Source: Rhodothermus bifroesti (GTDB lineage Bacteria; Bacteroidota; Rhodothermia; Rhodothermales; Rhodothermaceae). Taken from it: 64,000 nt of DNA. A model generated the notes under the pieces. That model was not told the origin of the DNA. It did not search any database and was given only the letters and a program-made list of their open reading frames with translations. The translations under genes and the position numbers were made by a program. Of this stretch, positions 29,698 through 40,800 are shown one piece after another. The stretch lies in assembly GCF_017908595.1 (NCBI RefSeq), contig NZ_JAGKTL010000001.1, positions 248,001 through 312,000 on the forward strand. Direction: 5' to 3'. Position 1 is the first letter of the stretch. Each line of letters opens with the position of its first letter.

Positions 29698-30336
29698 CTA
29701 CTTGCAATAGGTTTCTTCGGTAGGGGCTTCGGTCAGGGGTTCAAGCTGTTGCCACAGATCGCCTACCGTTAGGGCACGTGCCGGCGCTACAGGAAGTCCA
29801 GCGGCTCGCAATGCCCGTGCAACCCAGTGATTGCAATTATTGAACAGGTGATAGCGTCCGCGTGCTGCGTAGAAAAAGCTTTCGCGGCCGTAGAGGCCGG
29901 GCTGCAACCGCTGCACTTGGCCTGTCTGGTCTCGCGCGAAATAGTTCGCCACGTAAGCCACCAAACGGCGAAACGCTTCAGCATCCAAGTCGAGCTGCCG
30001 TACCGACTCGCGGAAAAGCTGCACCGGCGCGTCGTCAAACCCAGCCACATGGAGCACCGCGCGCGAAGGCCACAGGGCAGCCCGCAGTGCATCCCCAACA
30101 CCAGGGTTAGGATCGGGATAGTAACCGGCCTCTCCCCAACCTACTTCCAAAAAACGGCGTTCCGGGCAGAAAACCTCCCGGGGCCAAAGGGTATCCCACA
30201 GATCCTTCTGGCAAAAGGCTATGCCCGCATGCCAGCCGTGATGCACCAGGTAAACCCGATAGCGAGGCTGCGCCTGCACCGACAAATCGATGAGCAGGCC
30301 CAAAAGAAATCCCCCAAGGAACGTGAAAAGATGCAT
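29698..30336 (-). CDS. DUF2459-family protein, exported
   Basis: A 212-residue protein with an N-terminal signal or anchor segment (FLGGFLLGLLIDLSVQAQP) followed by the DUF2459 core: HHGWHAGIAF, FLEVGWGEAGYY and the C-terminal YHLFNNCNHWVARALRAAGLP. The conserved His and the Cys in NNCNHW resemble a papain-like (NlpC/P60-related) active-site layout, but no activity is established for the family. Expected location is the periplasm or membrane surface. It is divergent from ilvD and 138 bases downstream of the acidic-protein gene on the same strand. Confidence 0.85.
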   Translation of the reverse strand: MHLFTFLGGFLLGLLIDLSVQAQPRYRVYLVHHGWHAGIAFCQKDLWDTLWPREVFCPERRFLEVGWGEAGYYPDPNPGVGDALRAALWPSRAVLHVAGFDDAPVQLFRESVRQLDLDAEAFRRLVAYVANYFARDQTGQVQRLQPGLYGRESFFYAARGRYHLFNNCNHWVARALRAAGLPVAPARALTVGDLWQQLEPLTEAPTEETYCK

Positions 30337-30416
30337 GGCTTCAGGGAACCCTGCCTGAGATTTAGGGTGTGCAGCGGTTGCTGTCTTGTCCGCGCAAGTT
30401 TAAGCGAGGTTCCACC

Positions 30417-32132
30417 ATGCCGCTGCTAAATCGTTACAGCCGCACCATCACGCAGCCTAAATCGCAAGGCGCCTCACAGGCCATGCTTCTGGCCACGGGC
30501 CTAAAAGAAGAAGACCTGAACAAGCCACAGATCGGCATTGCTTCGGTTTGGTTTGAGGGCAATCCTTGTAACATGCACCTGCTGGAGCTGGCAGCTGAAG
30601 TGAAGGCCGGTGTTCAGCAGGCTGGGATGGTAGGCTTTCGGTTCAATACCATTGGCGTTTCTGATGGCATCTCGATGGGCACGGACGGGATGTCCTACAG
30701 CTTGCCTTCACGAGATCTGATTGCCGATTCGATCGAGACGGTCATGCGGGCGCAATGGTACGACGGTCTTATTGCGCTGCCCGGATGCGACAAGAATATG
30801 CCGGGTTGCGTTATCGCTATGGGCCGTCTAAATCGCCCCGCCCTCATGATCTACGGGGGCACGATCCGTCCAGGTTGTCTGAACGGCCAGAAGCTCGATG
30901 TCGTAAGTGCCTTTCAAAGCTATGGCGAATACTTAGCGGGCAAAATTACCGATGAGCAGCGCCGTGCTATCATTCGGCATGCTTGCCCAGGTCCTGGCGC
31001 CTGCGGTGGCATGTACACGGCCAACACCATGGCAGCTGCCATTGAAGCCATGGGGCTATCGCTCCCTTTTAGTTCTAGTCTTCCAGCCGAAGACCCACGC
31101 AAGCGCGAAGAATGCCGACGGGCAGGGATCGTCATGCGTCAGCTGCTGGAGCAAGACCTTAAGCCCCGCGACATTGTCAGCCGCGCCTCGCTTGAAAACG
31201 CCATCGCCGTTGTGATGGCCTTGGGGGGGTCAACCAATGCGGTACTGCACCTGCTGGCCATCGCGCATGCCTTTGACTTGCCCCTCAGCCTGGACGACTT
31301 TCAGCGCCTGGCGCAGCGCGTACCGCTCTTGGCCGACTTGAAGCCAAGTGGTCGCTACGTTATGGAAGACCTGTGCCGCATTGGGGGCGTGCCCGCGGTG
31401 ATGAAGCTTTTGCTGGCCCATGGTGTGCTTCACGGCGATGCGCTTACGGTGACGGGCAAAACCGTTGCCGAAAACCTGGCCGAAGTGCCTGCCTTACCTG
31501 AGGACCAGGACATCATCCGTCCTTGGAACAACCCCATCAAACCTACCGGCCACATCTACATCTTGTACGGCAACCTGGCCCCTGGCGGCTGCGTGGCCAA
31601 GATCACAGGCAAAGAAGGCTTGCGCTTCAGCGGCCCAGCCCGCGTGTTCGACTCCGAGGAGGACATGCTGGCCGGCTTGGAAGCAGGCCGCATTCAGCGC
31701 GGCGATGTGATCGTGATTCGCTACGAAGGGCCTAAAGGGGGCCCCGGCATGCCTGAAATGCTTACACCTACCTCCGCCCTCATGGGTGCAGGCTTAGGCC
31801 AGGATGTAGCACTGATTACCGACGGTCGTTTCAGCGGTGGTAGCCATGGCTTCATTATTGGCCATGTCGTGCCTGAAGCCCAGGAAGGCGGCCCGATCGC
31901 GCTCATCCGGGATGGCGATCGCATCACGATCGATGCCGAAGCCGGGACGATTCAGGTAGCCCTTTCCGACGAAGAGCTGGCGCAGCGCCGGGCTGCCTGG
32001 ACCCCCCCACCGCTGAAGGTTTCACGCGGCGTACTTTACCGCTACATTCAAACCGTGCAGGACGCTTCCCACGGCTGCATTACTGACGCGCCCCTGAGCG
32101 AAACGGTAACCCTGGGATCAACGCCTGCCTGA
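30417..32132 (+). CDS. ilvD: Dihydroxy-acid dehydratase
   Basis: A 571-residue iron-sulfur dehydratase of valine, isoleucine and pantothenate synthesis. Cluster and metal-site motifs are in order: [28 protein letters not shown] (about residues 118-138) and [16 protein letters not shown] (about 187-202). The C-terminal swivel domain contains [13 protein letters not shown] 30417 matches the family start ([22 protein letters not shown]) and is preferred to a TTG at 30369. The other branched-chain genes are not nearby; rarA follows after 40 bases on the same strand. Confidence 0.97.
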   Translation: MPLLNRYSRTITQPKSQGASQAMLLATGLKEEDLNKPQIGIASVWFEGNPCNMHLLELAAEVKAGVQQAGMVGFRFNTIGVSDGISMGTDGMSYSLPSRDLIADSIETVMRAQWYDGLIALPGCDKNMPGCVIAMGRLNRPALMIYGGTIRPGCLNGQKLDVVSAFQSYGEYLAGKITDEQRRAIIRHACPGPGACGGMYTANTMAAAIEAMGLSLPFSSSLPAEDPRKREECRRAGIVMRQLLEQDLKPRDIVSRASLENAIAVVMALGGSTNAVLHLLAIAHAFDLPLSLDDFQRLAQRVPLLADLKPSGRYVMEDLCRIGGVPAVMKLLLAHGVLHGDALTVTGKTVAENLAEVPALPEDQDIIRPWNNPIKPTGHIYILYGNLAPGGCVAKITGKEGLRFSGPARVFDSEEDMLAGLEAGRIQRGDVIVIRYEGPKGGPGMPEMLTPTSALMGAGLGQDVALITDGRFSGGSHGFIIGHVVPEAQEGGPIALIRDGDRITIDAEAGTIQVALSDEELAQRRAAWTPPPLKVSRGVLYRYIQTVQDASHGCITDAPLSETVTLGSTPA

Positions 32133-32172
32133 AACGGTATCTAGCGGTGAGGGCTTTACGGCGGGAACGCCT

Positions 32173-33549
<1,377 letters not shown>

Positions 33550-33596
33550 GTTTTTGTACTTTTACCTCTCTCTACGGATTGGGCCAAGGCGACCAC

Positions 33597-35354
33597 ATGG
33601 ACGCACTGCTGACGGCCGAACACGAAGCACTGCTTGAAAGCGAGCGCAACTTGCTTGTCCGGCTCCATGGTCTGCTGGCCCGTACCGGGGCCGAGCCGAC
33701 CCTGCGCGAGCGCCTTTCTGAAGTGATCGAGGCGCTTGAGGCCCCCTTTGTCGTGGTGGTCGTCGGCGAGTTCAACGCGGGCAAATCGAGCGTGCTCAAC
33801 GCGCTTGTTGGCGAAAAGCTGCTCGAAGAAGGACCTATCCCTACCACAGCACGCATTACGCTGCTGCGTCATGGAACGGTGCAGCTAGAACGCCCCCGCT
33901 CAGCATACCTTGTGGAGCGCTACCATCCCTTGCCTAGGTTGCGTCACCTGGTACTTGTCGATACGCCCGGGACCAATTCTATCCTTCGCCGCCACCAGGA
34001 GCTGACCGAGCGGTTTATTCCCCGGGCTGATCTGGTGCTTTTTGTGACCTCGTTCGATCGCCCATTAGCCGAAAGCGAACGCCAGTTTCTTGCCTACATC
34101 CGCGACGTCTGGGCTAAACGTCTGGTATTTGTACTGAACAAAGCCGACCTGGCCCGATCCGAAGCCGACCTTACGCAAGTGCTCGAACATATCCGCGCAG
34201 CCTGTCGTGAACTCCTGGGCTTTGAGCCAGAGATCTTCCCCATCAGTGCTATACAGGCTTTCGAAGCACGTACGAGCCAAAACCCAACGCAACGCCAGCA
34301 GTGCTGGCAAGCCAGTCGCTTCGAAGCTTTCGAGCACTTCTTGGTAGCACGCCTAGCTGGCCCTGAACGCCTTCGGCTTAAGTTCTCCACACCACTCGAC
34401 ATAGCTGAACGGCTGATCACGCGCCTGCGTATCCATCTGGCTAAGCGACGCACTTTAGTGAAGCAAGATCAGCAAAACCTGAATCGCCTAGAAGCGCAGC
34501 TCCAAGCCGCCTATCAGGAGCTTCTCAGCACGGTGCGTCCCTATTTGGCGGAAATCGATAATCAGCTCCTTAAGGTTGAACGCCGGGGCTTGAAGTTTTT
34601 GCAGGAGGTGATTCGGATTGGCCGGCTGAGCCTGCTGCGCGATCGGGATCGCTTTAAAGAAGCATTTGCCCATCAGGTGGTGTGCGACTTAGACCAGCGT
34701 CTGGAAGCCACCCTTGCTGAAGCGGTCGATCGCTTGCTGACGCAGGGACTCCAGCGCTGGCAACTGAGCTTTCATGAGTTCACCCAACGCGTTGAACAAG
34801 TCGTCCGCCGACGCCCTCCCCGTGTGCAGGCAGCACTGCTGCACGACCGCCGGAGACTCTTCGAGTCGGTCGTAGCGCAGGCCGCACGCCAGCTGAGTAC
34901 CTACGACCTGCGCGAAGAATCCCGTCGCATTTTAGAAAATGCGCGCGATGCCGCAGCACTTTTCCTGCACGCGGAAGCCTTAGCCGGACTGGGCGCGCTG
35001 ATCACCATGCTCATTACCGCCGCTGGGCTCGACGTGACCGGAGGCTTTGCGGCAGCTGGGGTACTGGCTCTATTTGGCCTTGTCGTACTTCCGCTCCAAA
35101 AGCGGCGCGCCTTGCAGGAATTCCGCAAGCGGATTACGCTGCTGCGGACCTCGCTACACACAGCCCTAACGCAACAGCTCGAATATGAGGTAGACCACCT
35201 GCTCGAACGCCTAGCCGCGACGCTCAACCCTTACCGGGAATTTGTCGCGCGCGAACACCGCCTGATCAGTGAAACCACCGAAGAACTGCGGATGCTAAGC
35301 CGCGAATGCCAACGCTTGCGCGCAGCTGTCGCAAAGGCCGTGCCCGTTGGCTAA
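33597..35354 (+). CDS. Dynamin-like GTPase with membrane hairpin
   Basis: A 585-residue bacterial dynamin-like protein. GTPase motifs are all present: G1 GEFNAGKSSVLNAL (about residues 60-73), G2 TTARIT, G3 DTPGTNS and G4 LNKADL. Long helical stalk sequence follows, and a strongly hydrophobic paddle/hairpin (LAGLGALITMLITAAGL and GGFAAAGVLALFGLVVLPL, about 462-502) that would insert in the membrane, then a final coiled coil. Members remodel or fuse membranes and some protect against envelope stress or phage. ATG 33597 is preferred over a TTG at 33579. Its last 4 bases overlap the end of the convergent queF gene. Confidence 0.88.
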   Translation: MDALLTAEHEALLESERNLLVRLHGLLARTGAEPTLRERLSEVIEALEAPFVVVVVGEFNAGKSSVLNALVGEKLLEEGPIPTTARITLLRHGTVQLERPRSAYLVERYHPLPRLRHLVLVDTPGTNSILRRHQELTERFIPRADLVLFVTSFDRPLAESERQFLAYIRDVWAKRLVFVLNKADLARSEADLTQVLEHIRAACRELLGFEPEIFPISAIQAFEARTSQNPTQRQQCWQASRFEAFEHFLVARLAGPERLRLKFSTPLDIAERLITRLRIHLAKRRTLVKQDQQNLNRLEAQLQAAYQELLSTVRPYLAEIDNQLLKVERRGLKFLQEVIRIGRLSLLRDRDRFKEAFAHQVVCDLDQRLEATLAEAVDRLLTQGLQRWQLSFHEFTQRVEQVVRRRPPRVQAALLHDRRRLFESVVAQAARQLSTYDLREESRRILENARDAAALFLHAEALAGLGALITMLITAAGLDVTGGFAAAGVLALFGLVVLPLQKRRALQEFRKRITLLRTSLHTALTQQLEYEVDHLLERLAATLNPYREFVAREHRLISETTEELRMLSRECQRLRAAVAKAVPVG

Positions 35355-35863
35355 CGTCGCTGCTCACGGCTGTCAACCGTGCAGGTGGTCCGGATGCCTC
35401 CACGTACGTTGTAGACGGTAGTGACTTTCAAATACTCGGGGTCTTCAAGATGGCGCATGACGTCTTGATAGACCATAGCGGTCACGTCTTCCTGCGTCAC
35501 CCCAATATGCCGCCAAGAAATGAGGTAGTACTTTAAACTCTTAAGCTCCAGAATCCAACTTCCGGGAACGTACTCAATCCGGAGCACGCCATAGTCTGGC
35601 AACCCCGAAAACGGACAGACGGCAGAAAACTCGCCTGGCTCGGTTTCATACACAACCACTTGCCGTACAGCGTGCTCGTAGGGCAGGCGGTCTATGTGCT
35701 GCTGCCGCGCTGCGGGTGGCAAGAAAGGCTGAATGTGCCCCTCAGGCCGAATACCGTAGCGCGCCATATAGGCCAGCGCTTGTTCCGTATGCAGGAGCGC
35801 TTCTTCCCGAAGCGCTGCAAGCTTTTCAGCCCATGCCTGTCGCTCTGGTTCGGTCATCGCCAT
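35351..35863 (-). CDS. queF: NADPH-dependent preQ0 reductase QueF
   Basis: A 170-residue T-fold enzyme that reduces preQ0 to preQ1 in queuosine synthesis. The catalytic cysteine is in SAVCPFSGLPDYG, and the QueF signature ELKSLKYYLISWRHIGVTQEDVT with the nucleotide-binding Glu follows. The product is the longer form relative to the short unimodular QueF because of an N-terminal helical stretch (EALLHTEQALAYMARYG). The ATG at 35863 is chosen; an in-frame start at 35899 has no ribosome binding site, and a second Met codon at 35857 is also possible. It is divergent from queD across 124 bases, so the queuosine genes share a control region. No preQ1 riboswitch was recognised there. Confidence 0.95.
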   Translation of the reverse strand: MAMTEPERQAWAEKLAALREEALLHTEQALAYMARYGIRPEGHIQPFLPPAARQQHIDRLPYEHAVRQVVVYETEPGEFSAVCPFSGLPDYGVLRIEYVPGSWILELKSLKYYLISWRHIGVTQEDVTAMVYQDVMRHLEDPEYLKVTTVYNVRGGIRTTCTVDSREQRR

Positions 35864-35987
35864 GTTTTTGTTTTTTTGCAGCAAAACGCACTGCTGCAAG
35901 GATGGTTCAACGTTTGTCGGATCCTACGACACCCCAACGCCACTCGGGCGTTTCATGAAACGTAACCACTAGAAATTTTTTCATCTT

Positions 35988-36449
35988 ATGAAAATTGCCA
36001 AACAGTTTCGGTTTGAGGCGGCGCACCGGCTACCCTGGCATCAAGGTGCCTGTCGCCACTTGCATGGCCATTCCTACCGCCTCGTCGTTGGGCTTGAAGG
36101 CACGCCTAACGCTCGGGGGATCTTGGTAGATTTTCAGGACCTCAAGCGTTTGCTTAAGCCTCTGCTGGATCGGTGGGACCATGCCACTTTAGTGGCTGCC
36201 AGCGATACTGCCCTGCAGGAAGCCCTAGATGCCCTGGGTTCTCGCTACGTGGTGCTCCCCTTCGATTCGACCGCAGAGAACCTATGCACCTATATAGCCG
36301 ACTACCTTATGCACGAAGCAGGCGACTGGCTGCGTGCCCAAGGCGTACGGCGCTTGTGGGTGCGCTTGGCTGAGACCGAAACCTCGTTTGCTGAACTGGA
36401 ACGTGCGCTGCTGCCCGATGTCCACCCCGAATCTGCTCCCCACGCTTAA
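35988..36449 (+). CDS. queD: 6-carboxytetrahydropterin synthase QueD
   Basis: A 153-residue T-fold enzyme converting 7,8-dihydroneopterin triphosphate to 6-carboxytetrahydropterin. Zinc and catalytic residues are visible: FEAAHRL (first His), CRHLHGHSYRL (catalytic Cys and the HGH zinc ligands), WDHATL and the final ETETSFAELER with the catalytic Glu. Start is the ATG at 35988 shortly after an AT-rich leader. The end overlaps the start of queC by 32 bases, giving translational coupling in queD-queC-queE. Confidence 0.95.
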   Translation: MKIAKQFRFEAAHRLPWHQGACRHLHGHSYRLVVGLEGTPNARGILVDFQDLKRLLKPLLDRWDHATLVAASDTALQEALDALGSRYVVLPFDSTAENLCTYIADYLMHEAGDWLRAQGVRRLWVRLAETETSFAELERALLPDVHPESAPHA

Positions 36450-37134
36450 GCCCACCACACACGGCGAAACAGCCTTGGTGCTTTTTTCCGGTGGGCAGGA
36501 CTCTACCACCTGCCTTTACTGGGCACGGCACTACTTCCCAAAGGTGGAAGCCATCGGCTTCCACTACGGCCAAAAGCACGCGGTTGAGTTGGAGCAAGCC
36601 CGTAAAATCGCACGCCACGCTGGCGTACCCTTTACCGTGCTGGACCTGCGCGGTCTCCTTAGCGGAAGTGCACTCCTTGAAGCTAACCAAGAGGTATCGG
36701 CTGCCCATCCCCTGGCGCCTCACCTGCCAGCCTCGTTTGTACCTGGCCGCAACGCGTTATTTCTAACGTTGGCGGCCAGTTACGGCTTTACGCGTGGAAT
36801 TCACGACTTAGTCGGCGGCATGTGCCAGACCGACTATTCGGGCTACCCAGACTGCCGCCGTGCTTTTATCGATGCTATGGAGCAAGCCCTTTCGCTGGCA
36901 CTGGATGTAACCATCCGCATCCACACGCCCTTGATGCACCTAACCAAAGCAGAAACCTGGCGACTGGCGCGTGAACTAGGCATTCTGGAGGTGATTGTTG
37001 AACTCACGCATACCGACTACAATGGCGACCGCTCCGAACGCCACGAATGGGGCTACGGCCGCCTCGACAACCCCGCCTCGATCCTCCGCGCTCGCGGCTA
37101 CGAAGAAGCCAAAGCCCGCGGATGGCTCGACTAA
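36418..37134 (+). CDS. queC: 7-cyano-7-deazaguanine synthase QueC, zinc-site cysteines missing
   Basis: A 238-residue PP-loop enzyme that converts CDG to preQ0 using ATP and ammonia. The PP-loop LFSGGQDSTTCLYWA (about residues 22-36), YGQKHAVEL, PGRNALFLTLAASYG and QTDYSGYPDCR are all as expected. The C-terminal zinc region, normally four Cys (TCY.GDRS.RH.WGYGCG.CPAC.LR), reads HTDYNGDRSERHEWGYG and then RLDNPASILRARG, so all four ligands are replaced by Asp, Arg, Asn and Ser while the frame and surrounding residues are intact. ATG 36418 lies inside queD; the longer frame from 36334 has no family support. It may be active without zinc or may have drifted. Confidence 0.93.
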   Translation: MSTPNLLPTLKPTTHGETALVLFSGGQDSTTCLYWARHYFPKVEAIGFHYGQKHAVELEQARKIARHAGVPFTVLDLRGLLSGSALLEANQEVSAAHPLAPHLPASFVPGRNALFLTLAASYGFTRGIHDLVGGMCQTDYSGYPDCRRAFIDAMEQALSLALDVTIRIHTPLMHLTKAETWRLARELGILEVIVELTHTDYNGDRSERHEWGYGRLDNPASILRARGYEEAKARGWLD

Positions 37135-37138
37135 TCCC

Positions 37139-37840
37139 GTGCGCACCTACCGGATCAAGGCCATCTGGAAAACCCTGCAGGGCGAAGGCTTTTTCGCTGG
37201 AAGGCCAGCTGTCTTTGTGCGTTTTGTAGGATGCAACCTGTGGTCTGGCTACGAACGCGACCGGGAACGCGACGCAAGGCGCACCGGGGCTAACTGCCCA
37301 CGTTGGTGCGACACAGACTTCCGAAAAGCAGGTAGCCGCGCCTACACGGCCGAGGCGCTCATAGCCGCCCTGCAAGACATTGGGGGCGCCATCCGCTTCT
37401 GCGTACTTACCGGTGGCGAGCCCTTGCTGCAGCTCGATGCCTTGCTTGTCTCTGCCCTAAAACAAGCAGGCTACTTTGTGGCCATTGAGACCAACGGGAC
37501 AATGAGCCTGCGCCAGGCATGCACCGATCCGGTAACCGGCAAGCTCATCGCTCCTGACTGGATCGTGTGTAGCCCGAAATTACCCGAAGAGCAGCTGCGG
37601 TTAGAATTTTTCGATGAGTTGAAGCTGATTGTGCCAGACTATCGACCCGAGCAGTATGCCCGCTTTGCGCGACGGGCACGACTGCATCGCTTAGGCGGCC
37701 GACCGCTCCCCTTGCTTTGGCTTCAGCCCGAAGATGGCCCTCGGCTGGAAATGGCCAAGCGGTGTGCGGTCGAACTTGCCCTGGCCCATCCTGCCTGGCG
37801 CGTTTCGGTCCAAGCACACAAAATCTTGGGGGTGGAATAA
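37139..37840 (+). CDS. queE: 7-carboxy-7-deazaguanine synthase QueE (radical SAM)
   Basis: A 233-residue radical SAM enzyme that ring-contracts CPH4 to CDG. The substrate motif TLQGEGFFAGRPAVFVRFVGCNLW starts near residue 12. The cluster cysteines are widely spaced, with 20 residues between the first (CNLWSG) and second Cys, and three residues between second and third (CPRWC) before DTDF. The GGEP motif (LTGGEPLLQLD) and the SAM-binding strand ETNGTM follow. The start is GTG 37139, four bases after the queC stop; a longer frame running back to 36995 is the shadow of queC. It completes the queD-C-E operon. Confidence 0.94.
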   Translation: MRTYRIKAIWKTLQGEGFFAGRPAVFVRFVGCNLWSGYERDRERDARRTGANCPRWCDTDFRKAGSRAYTAEALIAALQDIGGAIRFCVLTGGEPLLQLDALLVSALKQAGYFVAIETNGTMSLRQACTDPVTGKLIAPDWIVCSPKLPEEQLRLEFFDELKLIVPDYRPEQYARFARRARLHRLGGRPLPLLWLQPEDGPRLEMAKRCAVELALAHPAWRVSVQAHKILGVE

Positions 37841-37875
37841 CCCAACTGGCGACGCGTGCACGGAAGCTATTGTGG

Positions 37876-40800
37876 CTAAAACAGCTCCAATTGGCGGCCA
37901 CCTGGGGGCTTAGCACGCGCAGCGTGCACTTTGTGCCGAACGTAGCCTGGCGGCACATCCCTAAGAAATCGGGAGGGACAAGCCGCCTGGAGCTGTCCCC
38001 TGTGGTGACGCTTTCGGGCCCAGGTCACAAACAGGCGCTCTTGCGCACGTGTCATCCCCACAAAAAACAGACGTCGCTCTTCGGCCTCTTGGGCTTGATC
38101 AACCACGCCGTCGTAGCTGAGCGGCAATAGCCCCTCTTCGCAGCCTACAATGAAAACAACCCGAAATTCTAGCCCTTTAGCTGCATGCAGCGTGAGCAGC
38201 GAAACGCCTTCAGCGCGACGATCCCACAGGTCGGCCTCACTGCGCAGCGCCAGTTCGTTTCGGAAAGCCGTCAGGTCATCCCCACACTGGGCAGCCAGCA
38301 TCCGCAGCATAGGAAGCAGCGCTTCGAGCTCTGGCACAGGCGCTGCTTGGGCTACCCACTGGGCCAGCCGTTCTGTAAGTGTTGCGGCGGCAGGTGCTTC
38401 GGCCAACTGCTCAAGCAGCGCCTCAACGGCAGGGTGCTCGATAATAAGCCGGTGCGTCCGCTTCTGGAACGGAATACCGGCCTGAGCTAGCACTTCTTGC
38501 AATTCTGCTGCTTGGGCTTCAGTACGGTAAAGCACCGCTATATCCCCAAAAGTATAGGTATGCTCTTGGCCATCTGCCCGAGCGCTGTCGAGGGCATAGA
38601 AAGAGGTGCCCCCGATAAGCCTTTCGATCGTCTCGGCTACAAAAATGGCTTCAGCCCGAGGGCTGAAGCATTCCACTACATCAATGGGCTCGCCGCCCGG
38701 CTGCAGGGCCACAAGCGCGCGATCTGGCACCAGCGACGCTGGGGCGATCATCTGCTGAGCTGCCTCGAGGATGGTTTGCGTTGAGCGATAGTTTTGCCGG
38801 AGCAGCACGCGTCGGGTATTGGGATAATCATGGGTAAAATGCAAGAAAAAGCGCACATCGCTACCCCGAAATCCATAGATAGCCTGATCGGGATCGCCGA
38901 TGACAAACAGACGGGCATTGGGCTCTGGAGCCAATAGCCGCAGCAATCGGTATTGGCAGGCATCCACATCTTGAAATTCGTCGACCGAAATCCAGCGAAA
39001 GCGCTCGCGATAGGCCCTTGCCACTTCGGGATCGGTCTCTAAAAGCTCGAGCGACAGACCAATCAAGTCGTCGTAGTCTACCTGACCCCTTTCCCGGAGT
39101 GCCTGGTCGTAGGCTGCGCGCACTGCCAACACGTGCTGGTCGGTTGCCTGTCCGGTGCGTTTCAGCCGCGAAAGATGGGATAAAAGTCGCTGCGCCTGGG
39201 TAGGCGAAAAGCCCTGGGCTTCGAGCAGTGCACGCTGCTCGGCTTCGGTAGCTACCCGAAGCGCTCTGGGCAAGCCCAATCGGTCGCCATAGTGCGTTAA
39301 GATGTCTAATCCAAGACCATGAAAGGTGGTCACGGTCAGTTTTTCAGCATCAGCGCCGAGCAAGGCCTGGAGGCGCTGGCGCATTTCATCAGCTGCCCGT
39401 CGCGTGAACGTAAGCGCTAGGCATTGGGTCGGATCGACACCGCGTTCCCGCACCAGGTACGCCAGCCGGTAGGTCAGCGTGCGCGTTTTACCTGTGCCTG
39501 GACCGGCTACTACGAGTACTGGCCCTTCGATGTATTCGGCTGCAGCGCGCTGATCCTCATCTAGCCCAGCCAGCAGGCCACCGTTGCCATTGGTCGGGGT
39601 CAGGTGAACAGGCGGAGGCGTTGGCTCAGCCAAGGGGGCAGCTTGGGGCAATACGGGTTCCCGGGGTTGCCTGGGTGCTGCTTGGGGTAAGGGCAGATCA
39701 AATAGGAACCCCACAGCCCTGCCTTGCGCCCGTTCAGCATCGGTGAGCAGCCGGATTACGCCATAGGTGCCGTCATATCCTGCTTCGCGGATCACCTCAC
39801 CTGCCCGCATGCGACGAATAGCCTCGGCCAGCAGCGAACCCGCGTGCCGTGCCAGCTCTTCCAGGGGAAGCTCACGCAACACGCTCAGCTCCGGACCCAG
39901 CGCCCCCAGCAGCCGCGCATAGCGTTGCTGCAGGGCCTGCGTGCCCGGCCCTTTGTTTTCGACTTCAGCCAAGATTTCGATCAGGGGAATAAGGCGCTCA
40001 AAGGGCATGGGGCGCTCTGGGTGCGCACCTTCAGGGCGATCGGCCAAGGCTTCAACGCGGTGCAGCACCCCTACGGTAATCGGCCGGCCACAGCTCGGGC
40101 AGCGTCCACCCAAGCGGCGCGTTTCGGCCGGTTCCAAACGCACTCCACAGGCGCGATGGCCGTCCAGGTGATACTTGCCCTCTTCAGGGAAGAACTCAAT
40201 GGTGCCCCTATAGCCTTGCCCCGTTTCAAGCGCCCGTTTGATGGCAAAGTAGTCTAGCTCCGTATCAAACAGACAAGCCTCGCGGCCCAGCTTAGCAGGC
40301 GAGTGCGCATCGGAGTTGGAAACCAACGTATAGCGGTCTAGTGCCGAAAGCCGCCAGTTCATGGGCGGATCCGACGAAAGACCAGTCTCGAGGGCAAAAA
40401 TATGGGGCGTCAGGTCGCCGTAGCAGGCCTCGACCGTATCAAAACCCGACTTCGAGCCCAGCACCGAAAACCAAGGGGTCCAGATGTGCGCAGGAATCAG
40501 AAAGCAACCTTCACCAGCTTCCAAGGTGATTTCGAGCAGATTGCGGGAATCCAGCCCAAGGATAGGCCGACCATCAGCCTTTAGGTTACCGATGCGGCCC
40601 AAAGCTTCGCGAATGCGCTCGGCTTTGTCCAAGTCGGGTGCATAGAGGAGGTGGTGAACCTTGCGTACGCGATCGCCTTTCTTATAAATCGTTGAAACTT
40701 CGACCTCGAGCATAAAACGAACGGGAGTGAGGGCTGGCACGCCAGCTTGGCGGCGGACTTCGCGATCCAGTTCATCCCGCAAGCGAAACAGCCCAGGTTC

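Noticed and set aside
36995-37138. N-terminal extension of QueE from an earlier start
   Set aside because: The extension is the second-frame shadow of the queC end and resembles no QueE N-terminus.
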